Numbered from the stretch's first letter, positions 1-7,056 are shown. The stretch: DNA of 40,452 nt from an uncultured Rhodospirillaceae bacterium (GCA_903899885.1 CAIULK010000242.1:1-40452), one strand, 5' to 3'. The notes: generated from the sequence alone by a model not told the origin. Numbers and translations: made by a program.

Positions 1-402
1 GACCGTCTTCGGCACCAGATGGCTGCCATCCTCATAGTATTTCACCATGCGGTCGCTGACCCCCAGGGCTTCGGCCGCGCTCTTCTGGCTCAAGCCGTGG
101 CGGTTGCGCCAAGCCCGGAAGGCGTCCGGCGAAAGCGATGCCCCAGCCTGATAACGGCCAAGCCGGTACAGGTGATCGGCGTCCAACTCGACGTCATCGC
201 CCCAGGCCACAGTCCAACCGTGCTCCCCAACCGCCGCCGAGGCGAAGGCAACGGCCGAGCGGATTGCCTCCAATGACCGGCTGTCGCCGATCAGCGGGTC
301 GAGATCGATTTTATCCTCGCCGTGATCACGCCAGCGAACGCGCAGGACATGATCGGCGATGACCTCGACGGCGACGATATTCGGTGGCTTGGCGCGGGAC
401 AT
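1..402 (-). CDS. DUF2442 + XRE-type HTH protein, 3' end outside the window
   Basis: This 134-codon partial gene begins at the ATG at 402-400 and runs off the left edge. Reading the minus strand gives an N-terminal DUF2442-like domain (residues about 1-90, with motifs such as VEVIADHVLRVRW and WGDDVELDADHLY). A helix-turn-helix of the XRE/MqsA type follows (RNRHGLSQKSAAEALGVSDR, then MVKYYEDGSHLVPKT). The ribosome site is TAGGAGA, whose TAG is the stop codon of the upstream DUF4160 gene, so the two are translationally linked. DUF2442 proteins with an HTH are usually the DNA-binding and probable antitoxin partner of DUF4160 proteins. The HTH suggests autoregulation at the palindrome at 673-687. 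I see the domains directly. The antitoxin role is inferred from family pairing. Confidence 0.8.
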   Translation of the reverse strand, partial: MSRAKPPNIVAVEVIADHVLRVRWRDHGEDKIDLDPLIGDSRSLEAIRSAVAFASAAVGEHGWTVAWGDDVELDADHLYRLGRYQAGASLSPDAFRAWRNRHGLSQKSAAEALGVSDRMVKYYEDGSHLVPKTV

Positions 403-413
403 GATGATGTCTC

Positions 414-636
414 CTATCCGTTCAGTTCGTTCCACAACCGCCAAAGAAAGTCGGCATTGACCTTGGCCCAGGCGATGACGTCTGCCATCCCGGCAGGCAG
501 GGGGCGACCTTCAATGACCTTGAATCCGCAGATCCACCGACACCGAGCACCCGAGGCCGAGGATATGAAAATGGGGCGGGTTGTGATCCCGAAAGATCGC
601 CAGCCGCAGGTTCCCGAACCTCTCGACGGTGGTCAT
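414..636 (-). pseudogene. DUF4160 protein, frameshifted
   Basis: From the ATG at 636-634 the minus strand reads MTTVERFGNLRLAIFRDHNP, then PHFHI, which is the typical DUF4160 start with its NPPHFH motif. It hits TGA after about 41 codons. The rest of the family pattern (FKVIEGRPLPAGMADVIAWA, then LWRLWNELNG) continues in another frame and stops at 416-414, directly in the ribosome site of the next gene. The whole span is 74 codons plus one base. One extra base near 520-530 would therefore explain the break. It is either a genuine inactivation or a sequencing error. DUF4160 proteins commonly pair with DUF2442 proteins in toxin-antitoxin-like operons. If the lesion is real, only the regulator survives. 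Confidence 0.75.
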
Positions 637-660
637 TGACTCTCCGAATCGCTCTCTTCG

Positions 661-870
661 TTGGTCAGTATAGTGAAATCATTTCACCAACGCAAGGCGC
701 CTGTAGGATTTCGCCATCCCCACGCCGAGGGCGGTTGGCAGAAGTTTCAATGGACCTCGCCGCGCGGCACGGCGCCGATCACCGTCCTCTGCCGCAAATG
801 GTCCGCCGCCACCAAGATCGGCCAAATCATCACCGTGTCGGCGACCTTCGAGCAGACCTTTGGGGTGTGA
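661..870 (+). pseudogene. Phage minor tail protein M (lambda gpM-like), 3' fragment
   Basis: The last 50 or so residues (HPHAEGGWQKFQWTSPRGT, then ITVLCRKWS and a terminal SATFEQTF) match the pattern of the C-terminus of the lambda tail-tip protein gpM (HGGWKSFLWTPP, ITxxKWS, SAEFEQ). gpM-type proteins are about 110 residues. Here only about half remains, the frame closes at TGA 637-639 upstream, and no proper start or ribosome site is seen. The 5' half appears to have been replaced by the DUF4160-DUF2442 module. The next tail genes in lambda order (L, K, I) follow on the same strand, which supports the identification. The fragment is not expected to be functional. Confidence 0.7.
667..695 (-). 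promoter_or_regulatory. Promoter with palindromic operator for the DUF4160-DUF2442 operon
   Basis: On the minus strand a -35-like TTGCGT (695-690) and a -10-like TATACT (672-667) are 17 bp apart. The spacer holds a perfect 7-1-7 palindrome, GTGAAATGATTTCAC (673-687). The start codon lies about 31 bp downstream. An operator inside the promoter spacer fits autorepression by the HTH protein. The sequence elements are seen directly and the repressor assignment is inferred. Confidence 0.55.
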
Positions 871-873
871 CGA

Positions 874-1203
874 CTATGGTACCGCGCGCCCCAGCGTCTC
901 GGAGGCCCACTGATTGATGCTCTTGCCGGACAATTCGGCGGCGGTGGCGACCTTGGCGTGGAGATCGGGCGCCACCCGCAGCATCAGTTTGCCGGAATAG
1001 GGTTTTTGCGGCTTGCGTCCGATCCGTGCGCTGGTTTCCAAGTAGTGGTCCACCGCTTCACGAAACGCGGCCTCCAGTTCTTCGACACTGGAACCGTGGA
1101 ACGTGACGATGTCGTCGATACCGACCAGCCGTCCGGCGAAAATATGGTCCTCGGCGTCGAATTCGACCAGGGCGGCATAGCCCTTGTAGGTCATGGCATT
1201 CAT
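874..1203 (-). CDS. hicB: HicB-family antitoxin
   Basis: This 109-residue protein starts at ATG 1203-1201, which overlaps the hicA stop as ATGA. The N-terminal half (residues 1-70: MTYKGYAALVEFDAEDHIFA, then GIDDIVTFHGSSVEELEAAF) is the partially degraded RNase-H-like fold typical of HicB. The C-terminal 40 residues (LRVAPDLHAKVATAAELSGK, then SINQWASETL) form a ribbon-helix-helix DNA-binding domain. HicB neutralises the HicA mRNA interferase and represses the operon, probably through the inverted repeat at 1463-1481. Toxin-first order is normal for hicAB. It ends 3 bp from the end of the gpM fragment on the opposite strand. HicB identity is secure; function was not tested. Confidence 0.92.
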   Translation of the reverse strand: MNAMTYKGYAALVEFDAEDHIFAGRLVGIDDIVTFHGSSVEELEAAFREAVDHYLETSARIGRKPQKPYSGKLMLRVAPDLHAKVATAAELSGKSINQWASETLGRAVP

Positions 1204-1454
1204 GGCTTCACTCCAGCCTTTTCCAAAAATTCCCGTACCGCCTTGATCCGATAGCGCAGGGCCTCCTTGCCGGGGTGAGGGCGATGGAAGTCCGCCCGGC
1301 GGTCGTGCAGCAGAATGGTGATCCGCGACCCGCTGCCCTCGACGATCTCGGCCCCCAGCGCCACGAACAGCGCCTCGACGCGCCGCCACTCGATATTCCC
1401 GGACACCGGGTCGGTGAAGATCGCCTCAAAGGTGGCTCGGTGCTTGCTGTTCAT
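1200..1454 (-). CDS. hicA: HicA-family mRNA interferase toxin
   Basis: This 84-residue protein fits the small dsRBD-like HicA toxins: MNSKHRATFEAIFTDP, then IEWRRVEALFVALGAEIVEG, SGSRITILL and FHRPHPGKEALRYRIKAVRE. The His-containing segment (FHRPHPGKE) is where the catalytic His of HicA normally lies. HicA toxins cleave mRNA and are blocked by HicB. I chose the ATG at 1454-1452. An in-frame upstream start at 1499 would add 15 residues but would run through the promoter palindrome. No Shine-Dalgarno sequence precedes 1454, and the -10 box ends only 6-7 bp upstream, so the message may be leaderless. Confidence 0.9.
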   Translation of the reverse strand: MNSKHRATFEAIFTDPVSGNIEWRRVEALFVALGAEIVEGSGSRITILLHDRRADFHRPHPGKEALRYRIKAVREFLEKAGVKP

Positions 1455-1460
1455 GATGGC

Positions 1461-1490
1461 ATGATAGCAAGAAATGCTATCGCGCAGCAA
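1461..1490 (-). promoter_or_regulatory. hicAB promoter with inverted-repeat operator
   Basis: On the minus strand TTGCTG (1490-1485) and TATCAT (1466-1461) are spaced 18 bp. The inverted repeat GATAGCA-N5-TGCTATC (1463-1481) covers the spacer and part of the -10 box. This layout fits autorepression by HicB. The -10 box ends 6 bp before the hicA ATG, which places the transcription start at or next to the start codon. Confidence 0.55.
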
Positions 1491-1534
1491 GCTGGACATA
1501 TGGCTTTCCCGTTCTCAGGTTTTCGACTCGCCCC

Positions 1535-2228
1535 ATGCCCATCCGCTCCGAGATCCAATCGCTGGCGCCGTCGGCGCTGATCGAGCTGTTCGTGCTCGAC
1601 CTCGCCCTGCAGGGCGGGCCGACCCTGTATTTCCATGCTGGCACGAATAGTCTCGGCGGCGACGTGATCTGGCAGGGCCAGACCTATACCCGTTTCCCGG
1701 TCGCGGCCTCCGGCTTCAAGCGGTCATCGACCGGCGCCTTGCCGCGTCCGACGCTGACCGCCTCCAACATCGGCGGGGCCTTGGCGGCGCTGGCCCGCGC
1801 CTATGGGGGGGGTCGCCGGGTGCAAGCTGACCCGCATCCGCACCTTCGCCCGCTTTCTCGACGCCGTCAATTTTCCCGGCGGCAATCCAGCGGCCGACCC
1901 CACCCAGGCCCTGCCGCCGGAGATCTGGTACATCGACCGCAAGGCCGGCGAGGACGGCCAGACCATGAGCTTCGAGATCGCCGCCTCGCTTGATCTGGTG
2001 GCGGTCAAATTGCCGCGTCGGCAGTTCATCCAGAATTGCTGCACCTGGGTCTATCGCGGCGCCGATTGCGGCTATGCCGGGCCGCCGGTCGCCGATATCG
2101 GCGGCAATCCAACCTCGGTCGCGGCCCAGGACGCCTGCGGCAAACGGCTGTCGGATTGCATCCTGCGCTTCGGACCAAACGCTGTGCTGCCCTATGGCGG
2201 TTTCCCCGGCTGCGGGCTGGTGTCGTGA
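1535..2228 (+). pseudogene. Phage minor tail protein L (lambda gpL-like), frameshifted at an 8-G tract
   Basis: The first frame (1535-about 1812) reads MPIRSEIQSLAPSALIELFV, then IWQGQTYTRFPVAASGFKRS, TGALPRPTLTASNI and LARAYGG. The other frame (1813-2228) continues with RIRTFARFLDAVNFPGGNPA, DPTQ, WYIDR, CTWVYRGADCGYAGPPVADI and a Cys-rich end. Together this is the layout of lambda gpL, the tail-tip protein with a C-terminal four-Cys cluster. The switch falls at G8 (1805-1812). Seven Gs would give one 231-codon frame. The lesion may be a real slippage mutation, a reversible length switch, or a base-calling error. The TGA overlaps the GTG start of the next gene, as expected for compact tail operons. 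Confidence 0.8.
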
Positions 2229-2932
2229 CTCCGCTTGCCGACGAGGTGCTGGCCGCCATCCGCGCCCATGCGGCGGAAACCTATCCGCACGAATGCTGCG
2301 GGCTGGTGGTGGTGCGCCAGGGCCGCGCGGTCTATCACCCCTGCGCCAACGTCTCAGCGCACCCGGTCCAGGAATTCGTCATCGCCCCGGAGGATTACGC
2401 GAGCGCCGAGGACGAATGCGAGATCGTCCGCATCGTCCATTCCCATGTCCACCTGCCGCCCGAGCCGAGTGCCGGTGATTTGGTCGCCTGCGAGGCATCC
2501 GGCCTGCCCTGGCTGATCGTCTCTTGGCCGACCGGGCGGATGCATGAGTTCGAGCCCTCGGGTTACGAGGCGCCGCTGGTCGGGCGGCCGTTCCATCACG
2601 GCGTGCTCGATTGCTACAGCCTGAAACGCGACCACTTCCGCCGCGAGGTGGGGATCGATCTGCCCGACTTTCCCCGTCGCCCCAACTGGTGGCTGGCGGG
2701 CGTCGCCCTGGTCGCCGCCGCCTTCGTCACCGGCGGGGCGTCCATCGGCGCGGCGGCCGAGGGCGAGGCCGGGATTCTGGGGTCCGGCTACACCTTCACC
2801 TCGACCACCCTGGGCGGCATGGCGCTGTCCTTCGGCTCGACCCTGATCCTGGGCGGGCTGTCGCAGATGCTGGCGCAAAACCCCGCCAAGCCGGGGAGTA
2901 GCATTGGGGGGGGGATATCACCCTCTCTCTGA
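2225..2932 (+). pseudogene. Tail protein K-I chimera: JAB/MPN peptidase plus start of NlpC/P60 fused to the gpI C-terminus
   Basis: The 235-residue frame starts at GTG 2225 (overlapping the gpL stop). Residues 1-110 are a JAB/MPN domain with the intact JAMM set: Glu in HECCGLVV and HSHVHLPPEPSAGD (HxH-x7-S-x2-D). An NlpC/P60 domain then begins with its catalytic Cys (HGVLDCYSLKRDHFRREVGI) but breaks off after about 35 residues. From about residue 155 the sequence (VTGGASIGAAAEGEAG, then LSFGSTLILGGLSQML) matches the glycine-rich hydrophobic C-terminus of lambda gpI. An in-frame deletion has therefore joined K to I. After SQMLAQNPAKPG the gpI pattern is lost at a 9-G tract (2906-2914). The next tail gene (J) is absent. 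Probably not functional as a tail protein. Confidence 0.75.
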
Positions 2933-3023
2933 CAGAGGCGTCATCGTTTTTCAAGACCCACGAATGACGGTAAAATCCCGGCTCGATCTCGGTGCGAAGG
3001 TGCTCGATGGTTGGCATGGTCAT
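2933..3023 (-). pseudogene. 5' fragment of an unrecognised gene
   Basis: On the minus strand an ATG at 3023-3021 with a fair ribosome site (AAGGGG 3 bp upstream) opens MTMPTIEHLRTEIEPGFYRH, then SWVLKNDDASV. After about 30 codons the frame becomes the antisense of the gpI remnant, so the gene appears cut at the same junction (about 2905-2932) that ends the K-I chimera. I do not recognise the family. Confidence 0.35.
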
Positions 3024-3076
3024 TTTCCCCTTACGGTGGTAGGAGCCACTTCATCCATTGGAGCGAGGAGGCAGCG

Positions 3077-3340
3077 ATGCTTCGACGGGCATCATCACCA
3101 ATTGACGGTGGCGTCACGCCGACCTCGTCATTAAGCGCCAAGCAGGCCGCTCGGGGACGAGGGGGCAGGAGATTCCGCGTGAGTGCTCGGGCCGTTGCCG
3201 TTCTCCTTCTTGGCGCGGCTTTGGCTGGTTGTGCCCAGGAGGGCCGTCCCTGGGAAGATTTCGAGAGCTTGGCCGTGATCTCAATGGGAGCCCGATACCG
3301 GCCGACAAGTCGGCTTGACTGTCGGCCTATATATTTTTAA
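3077..3340 (+). CDS. Small putative lipoprotein
   Basis: The ATG at 3077 has a strong ribosome site (AGGAGG, 5 bp spacing) and gives 87 residues. An internal GTG at 3179, with its own AGGAG 8-9 bp upstream, would give a 53-residue form that begins directly with a lipoprotein signal: Arg, a hydrophobic run and a lipobox (AVAVLLLGAALAGC). Cleavage would leave a mature peptide starting CAQEGRPWEDF. The GTG start makes the better signal peptide, because the longer form puts about 34 polar, Arg-rich residues in front of it. The C-terminus reads into a terminator-like hairpin, so the original end may have been lost. No family recognised. The gene may be a remnant. Confidence 0.4.
   Translation: MLRRASSPIDGGVTPTSSLSAKQAARGRGGRRFRVSARAVAVLLLGAALAGCAQEGRPWEDFESLAVISMGARYRPTSRLDCRPIYF
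3300..3338. terminator. Terminator-like hairpin with alternative pairing
   Basis: GGCCGAC (3300-3306) can pair with GTCGGCC (3321-3327), followed by TATATATTTTT on the plus strand. The same left arm can also pair with a nearer GTCGGC (3309-3314). It lies inside the last codons of the lipoprotein ORF and next to the stop codon of the minus-strand remnant at 3327-3470. Confidence 0.4.
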
Positions 3341-3470
3341 TTACCGCCACAATGCGGCGAGCGGGCGGGTTCACATGGATAGTCTTGTGGCCGGTCGGTA
3401 GATTGCCTTCGACCACCAGCGTATCCTGGAGAATTTCGTTGGCCTGGGACAGGGCGTTTGACCTTCCCCT
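3327..3470 (-). pseudogene. 3' fragment of an unrecognised gene
   Basis: The minus strand reads, with no start codon at its beginning, ALSQANEILQDTLVVEGNLP, then TGHKTIHVNPPARRIVAVIK and a TAG at 3329-3327. It is bounded upstream by an in-frame TAA at 3473-3471. The sequence looks like real protein (balanced composition, coherent strand pattern) and not like a chance frame. I do not recognise it. It is probably the C-terminus of a gene cut by rearrangement. Confidence 0.35.
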
Positions 3471-3747
3471 TTATTCGATCCGCTCAGAGGGTGTGCATTT
3501 GGGTGGATATCATGGACGTCGCCTTCGGTCGCCTACGGCTCCCTGCGACGTCATCCCCCGTCCAGAGCTGTTACACCATCTCATGGGACACGATCTCGCC
3601 CAATGAATTGGCCGGATACCGGCAGCAACCGCGTCGGCAATCACCTTTGACATCCGGCGGGTCATGGGTGACATTCACGATGCTCTCTGGGCCAGGATTG
3701 TTCGATAAGCGGGCTCTGGATCGCACGGCAACCGGGGGCACTGCCGC
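3471..3747. other. Non-coding stretch with a REP-like palindrome, upstream of the glycosylation island
   Basis: No convincing gene is seen here. The stretch holds a perfect 8-bp inverted repeat, GACGTCGC (3515-3522) and GCGACGTC (3545-3552), around a 22-base loop, similar in layout to REP-type intergenic palindromes. The rest is unremarkable and leads into a weak G-rich ribosome site (GGGGG, about 8 bp before the ATG at 3748). Any promoter of the island should lie here, but I see no clear -35/-10 pair. Confidence 0.4.
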
Positions 3748-4470
3748 ATGAACGAAAAAGTCAACTTTTTTAGAGCCTTCGATGCCTGCGTCACGGATGC
3801 CTGCGATTTCCTGGGTATCACGCGGTCCGAATTTTTCGAGCTGGCGGGGCAATGGCCGCGCCATGTGGACCGTTTTCAGACTTTCGAATCCCCGGAGGAC
3901 TTCTATCGCGGTTTTCAGGGCGAGGTGGGCCGCTCGAATCTTTGCGCTAACATCATAGATCAGTTCACCCGCTTCGATATCGCGGAGATCCTGACACGGT
4001 TGCCATGCGTATCGGCCATGGGATTCCCGCTTACCTTGGCGGATGTCGGGTGCGGCACGGCCGCCCTCACCTTTCCCTTGGCAGCAAAGTATGGGCGAGC
4101 TTATCTTATTGACCTGCCTAATATTTCGCAAGATTTCATATCATTTCGCCTCGGCAAACACGATTACCCAAATATATTTACGGGGCAACTTTCCGACATC
4201 GCCACCGACGTTAACGTGATGGTAAGCTTGGATGTGCTAGAGCATATCTCTCAGTCCTCGGAATATTTCCGCTCCATGGACCGCGTTTTGTCCCCAGGAG
4301 GCCTCTTGCTGCTTCGCGCGCCATGGCATTCCCTCTTCCCCCACAAGGAGCACCTGCCGGAGGCCGAGGCGAACTGGCGCGAGGACGGGGGGGCCGCCTT
4401 GCTCGACGAAAACTACACTTTGATCCGTCCCTTCTTCGCGGGTGGGATTTATCTGAAAAATATGAAGTGA
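3748..4470 (+). CDS. Class I SAM-dependent methyltransferase
   Basis: This is a 240-residue protein. An N-terminal region of about 90 residues (possibly substrate-binding) precedes a Rossmann methyltransferase core. Motif I is LADVGCGTAAL (Gly101-Cys-Gly103), motif II is the acidic end of YLIDLP (about 120-124), and the motif before the catalytic loop is SLDVLEHI (160-167). RVLSPGGLLLLRAPWHSLFP follows near 190. The VLEH signature is common in methyltransferases of antibiotic and polysaccharide clusters. It is the first gene of a tight plus-strand run; the next start is only 6 bp after its stop. Its middle (about 4090-4220) is noticeably AT-richer than the flanks, which suggests transfer. Substrate unknown; a sugar or peptide O/C-methylation is plausible from context. 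Confidence 0.85.
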   Translation: MNEKVNFFRAFDACVTDACDFLGITRSEFFELAGQWPRHVDRFQTFESPEDFYRGFQGEVGRSNLCANIIDQFTRFDIAEILTRLPCVSAMGFPLTLADVGCGTAALTFPLAAKYGRAYLIDLPNISQDFISFRLGKHDYPNIFTGQLSDIATDVNVMVSLDVLEHISQSSEYFRSMDRVLSPGGLLLLRAPWHSLFPHKEHLPEAEANWREDGGAALLDENYTLIRPFFAGGIYLKNMK

Positions 4471-4476
4471 AAAATT

Positions 4477-5694
4477 ATGAACCTGATCTATATCGATCCC
4501 GGCCTTTACAACAATCTTGGACATCACGCCAATTCGTGCCGCCACATTGTCGGCGAAGCACGGGGGCGCGGCATGCCATGCGCCGTTCTCGGCTATATCG
4601 GGATCGAGCCGTCGCTCAAGGATGAGCTGTTCGCCACCCCGTGGTTCCGGTGCAACACCTATGGAAACTATGACACCGACCCCGTCTGCGGCTGGCTGAT
4701 GAATTTCGAGGTCATGGCGCGCACCACCGCCGAGGACCTGTCCCGGCTGGGGGGGGTGAGCCGCGACGACATCGTTTACCTGAATTCCGCGCAACCGGCG
4801 CAGTTCATGGGCGTGGTGCGCTGGGCCCAATCCCTCCCCGAGGATCAACGCCCCACGGTGGTCCTGGAGTTTGGAACCGATCCGGGCTTGGTCGCGACGG
4901 ACACCGGCGAGGGCCGACGCTTCAGCGCCCAAGACCCCCGCCAAGACTGCCGCGCGACCCTGCTGCGCTATACCGCCCGCATACTGGGCGAGGCCGACCA
5001 GCGGTGGCTGCGGCTGGCGACCTTCGATGCGCAGGCGTCGGGCATTTTCCAGATGCTGCTGGATTTCCCGGTCGGAACGCTGCCCTTGCCGCGACAGGCG
5101 GCCACCTCGTGCCGTGACCGCAGCGGAACGCGGCCGATCACCATTGCCGTTCTTGGCCATCAACGCCTGGAAAAGGGCTACGACATGGTCCCCGAACTGG
5201 CGGCGCGGCTGCTGAACACCCGCAACGACATCCGTCTGCTTATCCATAACGGCTGGCCCGAGGGGTTGGTGACCCAGCAAAACGCGCTGCGCGCCCTGGC
5301 CGCCGCCGATTCAAGGGTGATCCTCAACGAGGAAACCGCTGATTTGACCTTGTGGAACAGCCTCCTCGAGCAATCCGATCTCATCGTCTGCCCCTACAAC
5401 CGCAACCGCTTCATCTCGTCCTATTCGGCGGTGGCGAGCGAGGCCCTGTCCAACGCCATTCCCCTGGTCGTTCCGGAAGGCACCACGATGCACGCGGTCA
5501 TGCGGGAATTCGGCGATCCGGGGACCGTCTACACCGAGGAGACCCCCGATGCGCTGTTCGGCGCCGTGGTCGCCGCCGTCGAGGATTTTGACCGTTTGGC
5601 CGGATTGGCCAAACAAGCCTCCAACCAGTGGGGCATGACGCGGGGAACCGCGAAACTGGTCGATACGTTGTTGTCGTGGCGATCGGCCCCCTGA
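4477..5694 (+). CDS. GT-B fold glycosyltransferase (GT4-like)
   Basis: This 405-residue protein has a GT-B layout. The N-terminal acceptor half includes a Gly/His loop (YNNLGHHANSCRHI, 11-24). The C-terminal nucleotide-sugar half starts with IAVLGHQRLEKGYDMVPELA (223-242), where the G-x-x-x-x-x-KG pattern is typical of GT4-type enzymes. It continues with SDLIVCPYNRNRFISSYSAV (about 300-319) and ASEALSNAIPLVVPEG, the donor-binding E-x7-E-like segment (one Glu is visible). It ends with a helical tail. No membrane segment or signal is present, so it should be cytoplasmic. The ribosome site is weak, and it begins 6 bp after the methyltransferase, so coupled translation is likely. It probably extends a glycan in the surface or protein glycosylation pathway of this island. 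Donor and acceptor cannot be read from sequence. Confidence 0.78.
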   Translation: MNLIYIDPGLYNNLGHHANSCRHIVGEARGRGMPCAVLGYIGIEPSLKDELFATPWFRCNTYGNYDTDPVCGWLMNFEVMARTTAEDLSRLGGVSRDDIVYLNSAQPAQFMGVVRWAQSLPEDQRPTVVLEFGTDPGLVATDTGEGRRFSAQDPRQDCRATLLRYTARILGEADQRWLRLATFDAQASGIFQMLLDFPVGTLPLPRQAATSCRDRSGTRPITIAVLGHQRLEKGYDMVPELAARLLNTRNDIRLLIHNGWPEGLVTQQNALRALAAADSRVILNEETADLTLWNSLLEQSDLIVCPYNRNRFISSYSAVASEALSNAIPLVVPEGTTMHAVMREFGDPGTVYTEETPDALFGAVVAAVEDFDRLAGLAKQASNQWGMTRGTAKLVDTLLSWRSAP

Positions 5695-5709
5695 CAAAAG
5701 GAGCGGACC

Positions 5710-7056
5710 ATGAAAGTCCTGTTCAGCAATCCGCCGTGGTGGCAAGGAGTGGTGCCGGTGCAGACCCCGGACGGGGGCACGGCCAACGTCTATCGCACGG
5801 GTGTGCGTGCCGGGTCACGCTGGCCGTTCACGTTCTTGATCCCCTATCCGCCGGATGATTTTCATTTCGGCTCGTACCTGCCTTATCCATTCTTCATGGG
5901 TGCGGCGGCAACCTATTGCGCCCGGGAATTGGGGGGCGGCGTAACCTTCCGCGACAGCATCGCGTTGCGCGAGTCGTATGACACGTACTTCCAGTACCTG
6001 GAGACCGAGAGGTTCGAGTACATCGTCATGGAATCGGCCTCGCCCAGCTGGGAACACGACAAACTGGTGATCAACGAGGTGGTGCGGCGCCTGCCTCATA
6101 CCCGCTTCATCGTCACCGGGCCGATCACCTCGCACGGCGAGGAACTGCTCGACTCCGCCCCCAACATCCAGGCCACCGTGCGCGGCGAGTACGAGAAGGG
6201 CACGATGAAGGCGCTGAACGGCGCCAACGGCGTGGTGGATTTCGATTTCCTGACGCTTGAGGAAATGAACGCCGCGCCCTTCCCGTATTACGACGAGGTC
6301 TATGCGCCACGCTACTGGGACAGCAATCCGGTGGGGCAGCAATATCCCCAGGCCCAGGTGCTGAGCAGCCGGGGCTGTCCCTTCAAATGCATCTTCTGCG
6401 TCTGGCCGGCGACCATGACCTCGAACGACCCCGACGGCTCTCACAAAAGGACCGTCCGCCAGTACAGCGCCGACTACATGGAAGGGTTCCTGACGGAACT
6501 GGTCCAGAAATACAAATTCAAGTCCGTCTATTTCGACGACGACACCTTTAATCTTGGCGACCGCCATGTCGAGAAAATCTGCGCCATCATGCGCAAGCTT
6601 GGCGTTCCGTGGTCGGCGATGTGCCGCGCCGACACCTCCAGCTTCCACCTCTGGCAAGAGATGAAGGACAGTGGGTGTTTCGGCGTGAAGATCGGCTTCG
6701 AAAGCGGCAACCAAGAGGTGATCGACAAGATCGTCAACAAACGCCTGAACTTGGAAGAAGCACGCCGGGTCGCCCACGAGATCCATCGGGTCGGCATGAC
6801 CCTGCACGGAACCTTCACTTTCGGCCTGCCGGGCGAAACGCCCGAGCAAATCCGCGATACCGAGAATTATATGGCATCGTTGCCCTTGAATTCGTGCCAG
6901 CGATCGGGCTGCGCCGAGATCGAGGGGGCGCCGCTGCACACCCTGACGAAGGGGCTCGGCCTCAAGTCATATCCAGGTGCTCGACTCGACGACAATTATG
7001 TCCGTGCCCCCGACGGCCAACTAAAATTCGAACGAATGCTGGCCGAACGGACGTAA
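5710..7056 (+). CDS. B12-binding-type radical SAM enzyme
   Basis: This 448-residue protein has an excellent ribosome site (AAAGGAG). Residues 1-165 look like a B12-binding-type Rossmann domain (MKVLFSNPPWW, then FIVTGPITSHGEELLDSAP), but the His motif that coordinates cobalt (DxHxxG) is not visible. Residues 215-420 are a radical SAM barrel with the CxxxCxxC cluster Cys223-Cys227-Cys230 (CPFKCIFC). Other barrel motifs are VYFDDDTFNLG, IGFESGNQEVIDKI and FTFGLPGETPEQI. Relatives methylate unactivated carbon or phosphorus or rearrange sugars and peptides. It sits between the GT-B gene and the giant repeat protein, so it may modify a sugar or the repeat protein itself. It is followed by a 290 bp gap and is probably last in its transcript. 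Confidence 0.85.
   Translation: MKVLFSNPPWWQGVVPVQTPDGGTANVYRTGVRAGSRWPFTFLIPYPPDDFHFGSYLPYPFFMGAAATYCARELGGGVTFRDSIALRESYDTYFQYLETERFEYIVMESASPSWEHDKLVINEVVRRLPHTRFIVTGPITSHGEELLDSAPNIQATVRGEYEKGTMKALNGANGVVDFDFLTLEEMNAAPFPYYDEVYAPRYWDSNPVGQQYPQAQVLSSRGCPFKCIFCVWPATMTSNDPDGSHKRTVRQYSADYMEGFLTELVQKYKFKSVYFDDDTFNLGDRHVEKICAIMRKLGVPWSAMCRADTSSFHLWQEMKDSGCFGVKIGFESGNQEVIDKIVNKRLNLEEARRVAHEIHRVGMTLHGTFTFGLPGETPEQIRDTENYMASLPLNSCQRSGCAEIEGAPLHTLTKGLGLKSYPGARLDDNYVRAPDGQLKFERMLAERT

Noticed and set aside
1535-2228. Programmed ribosomal frameshift in tail gene L
   Set aside because: Known programmed frameshifts in tail operons lie in the G/T-type assembly genes and not in L. No slippery heptamer plus pseudoknot is apparent beyond the G run, so mutation or error is simpler.
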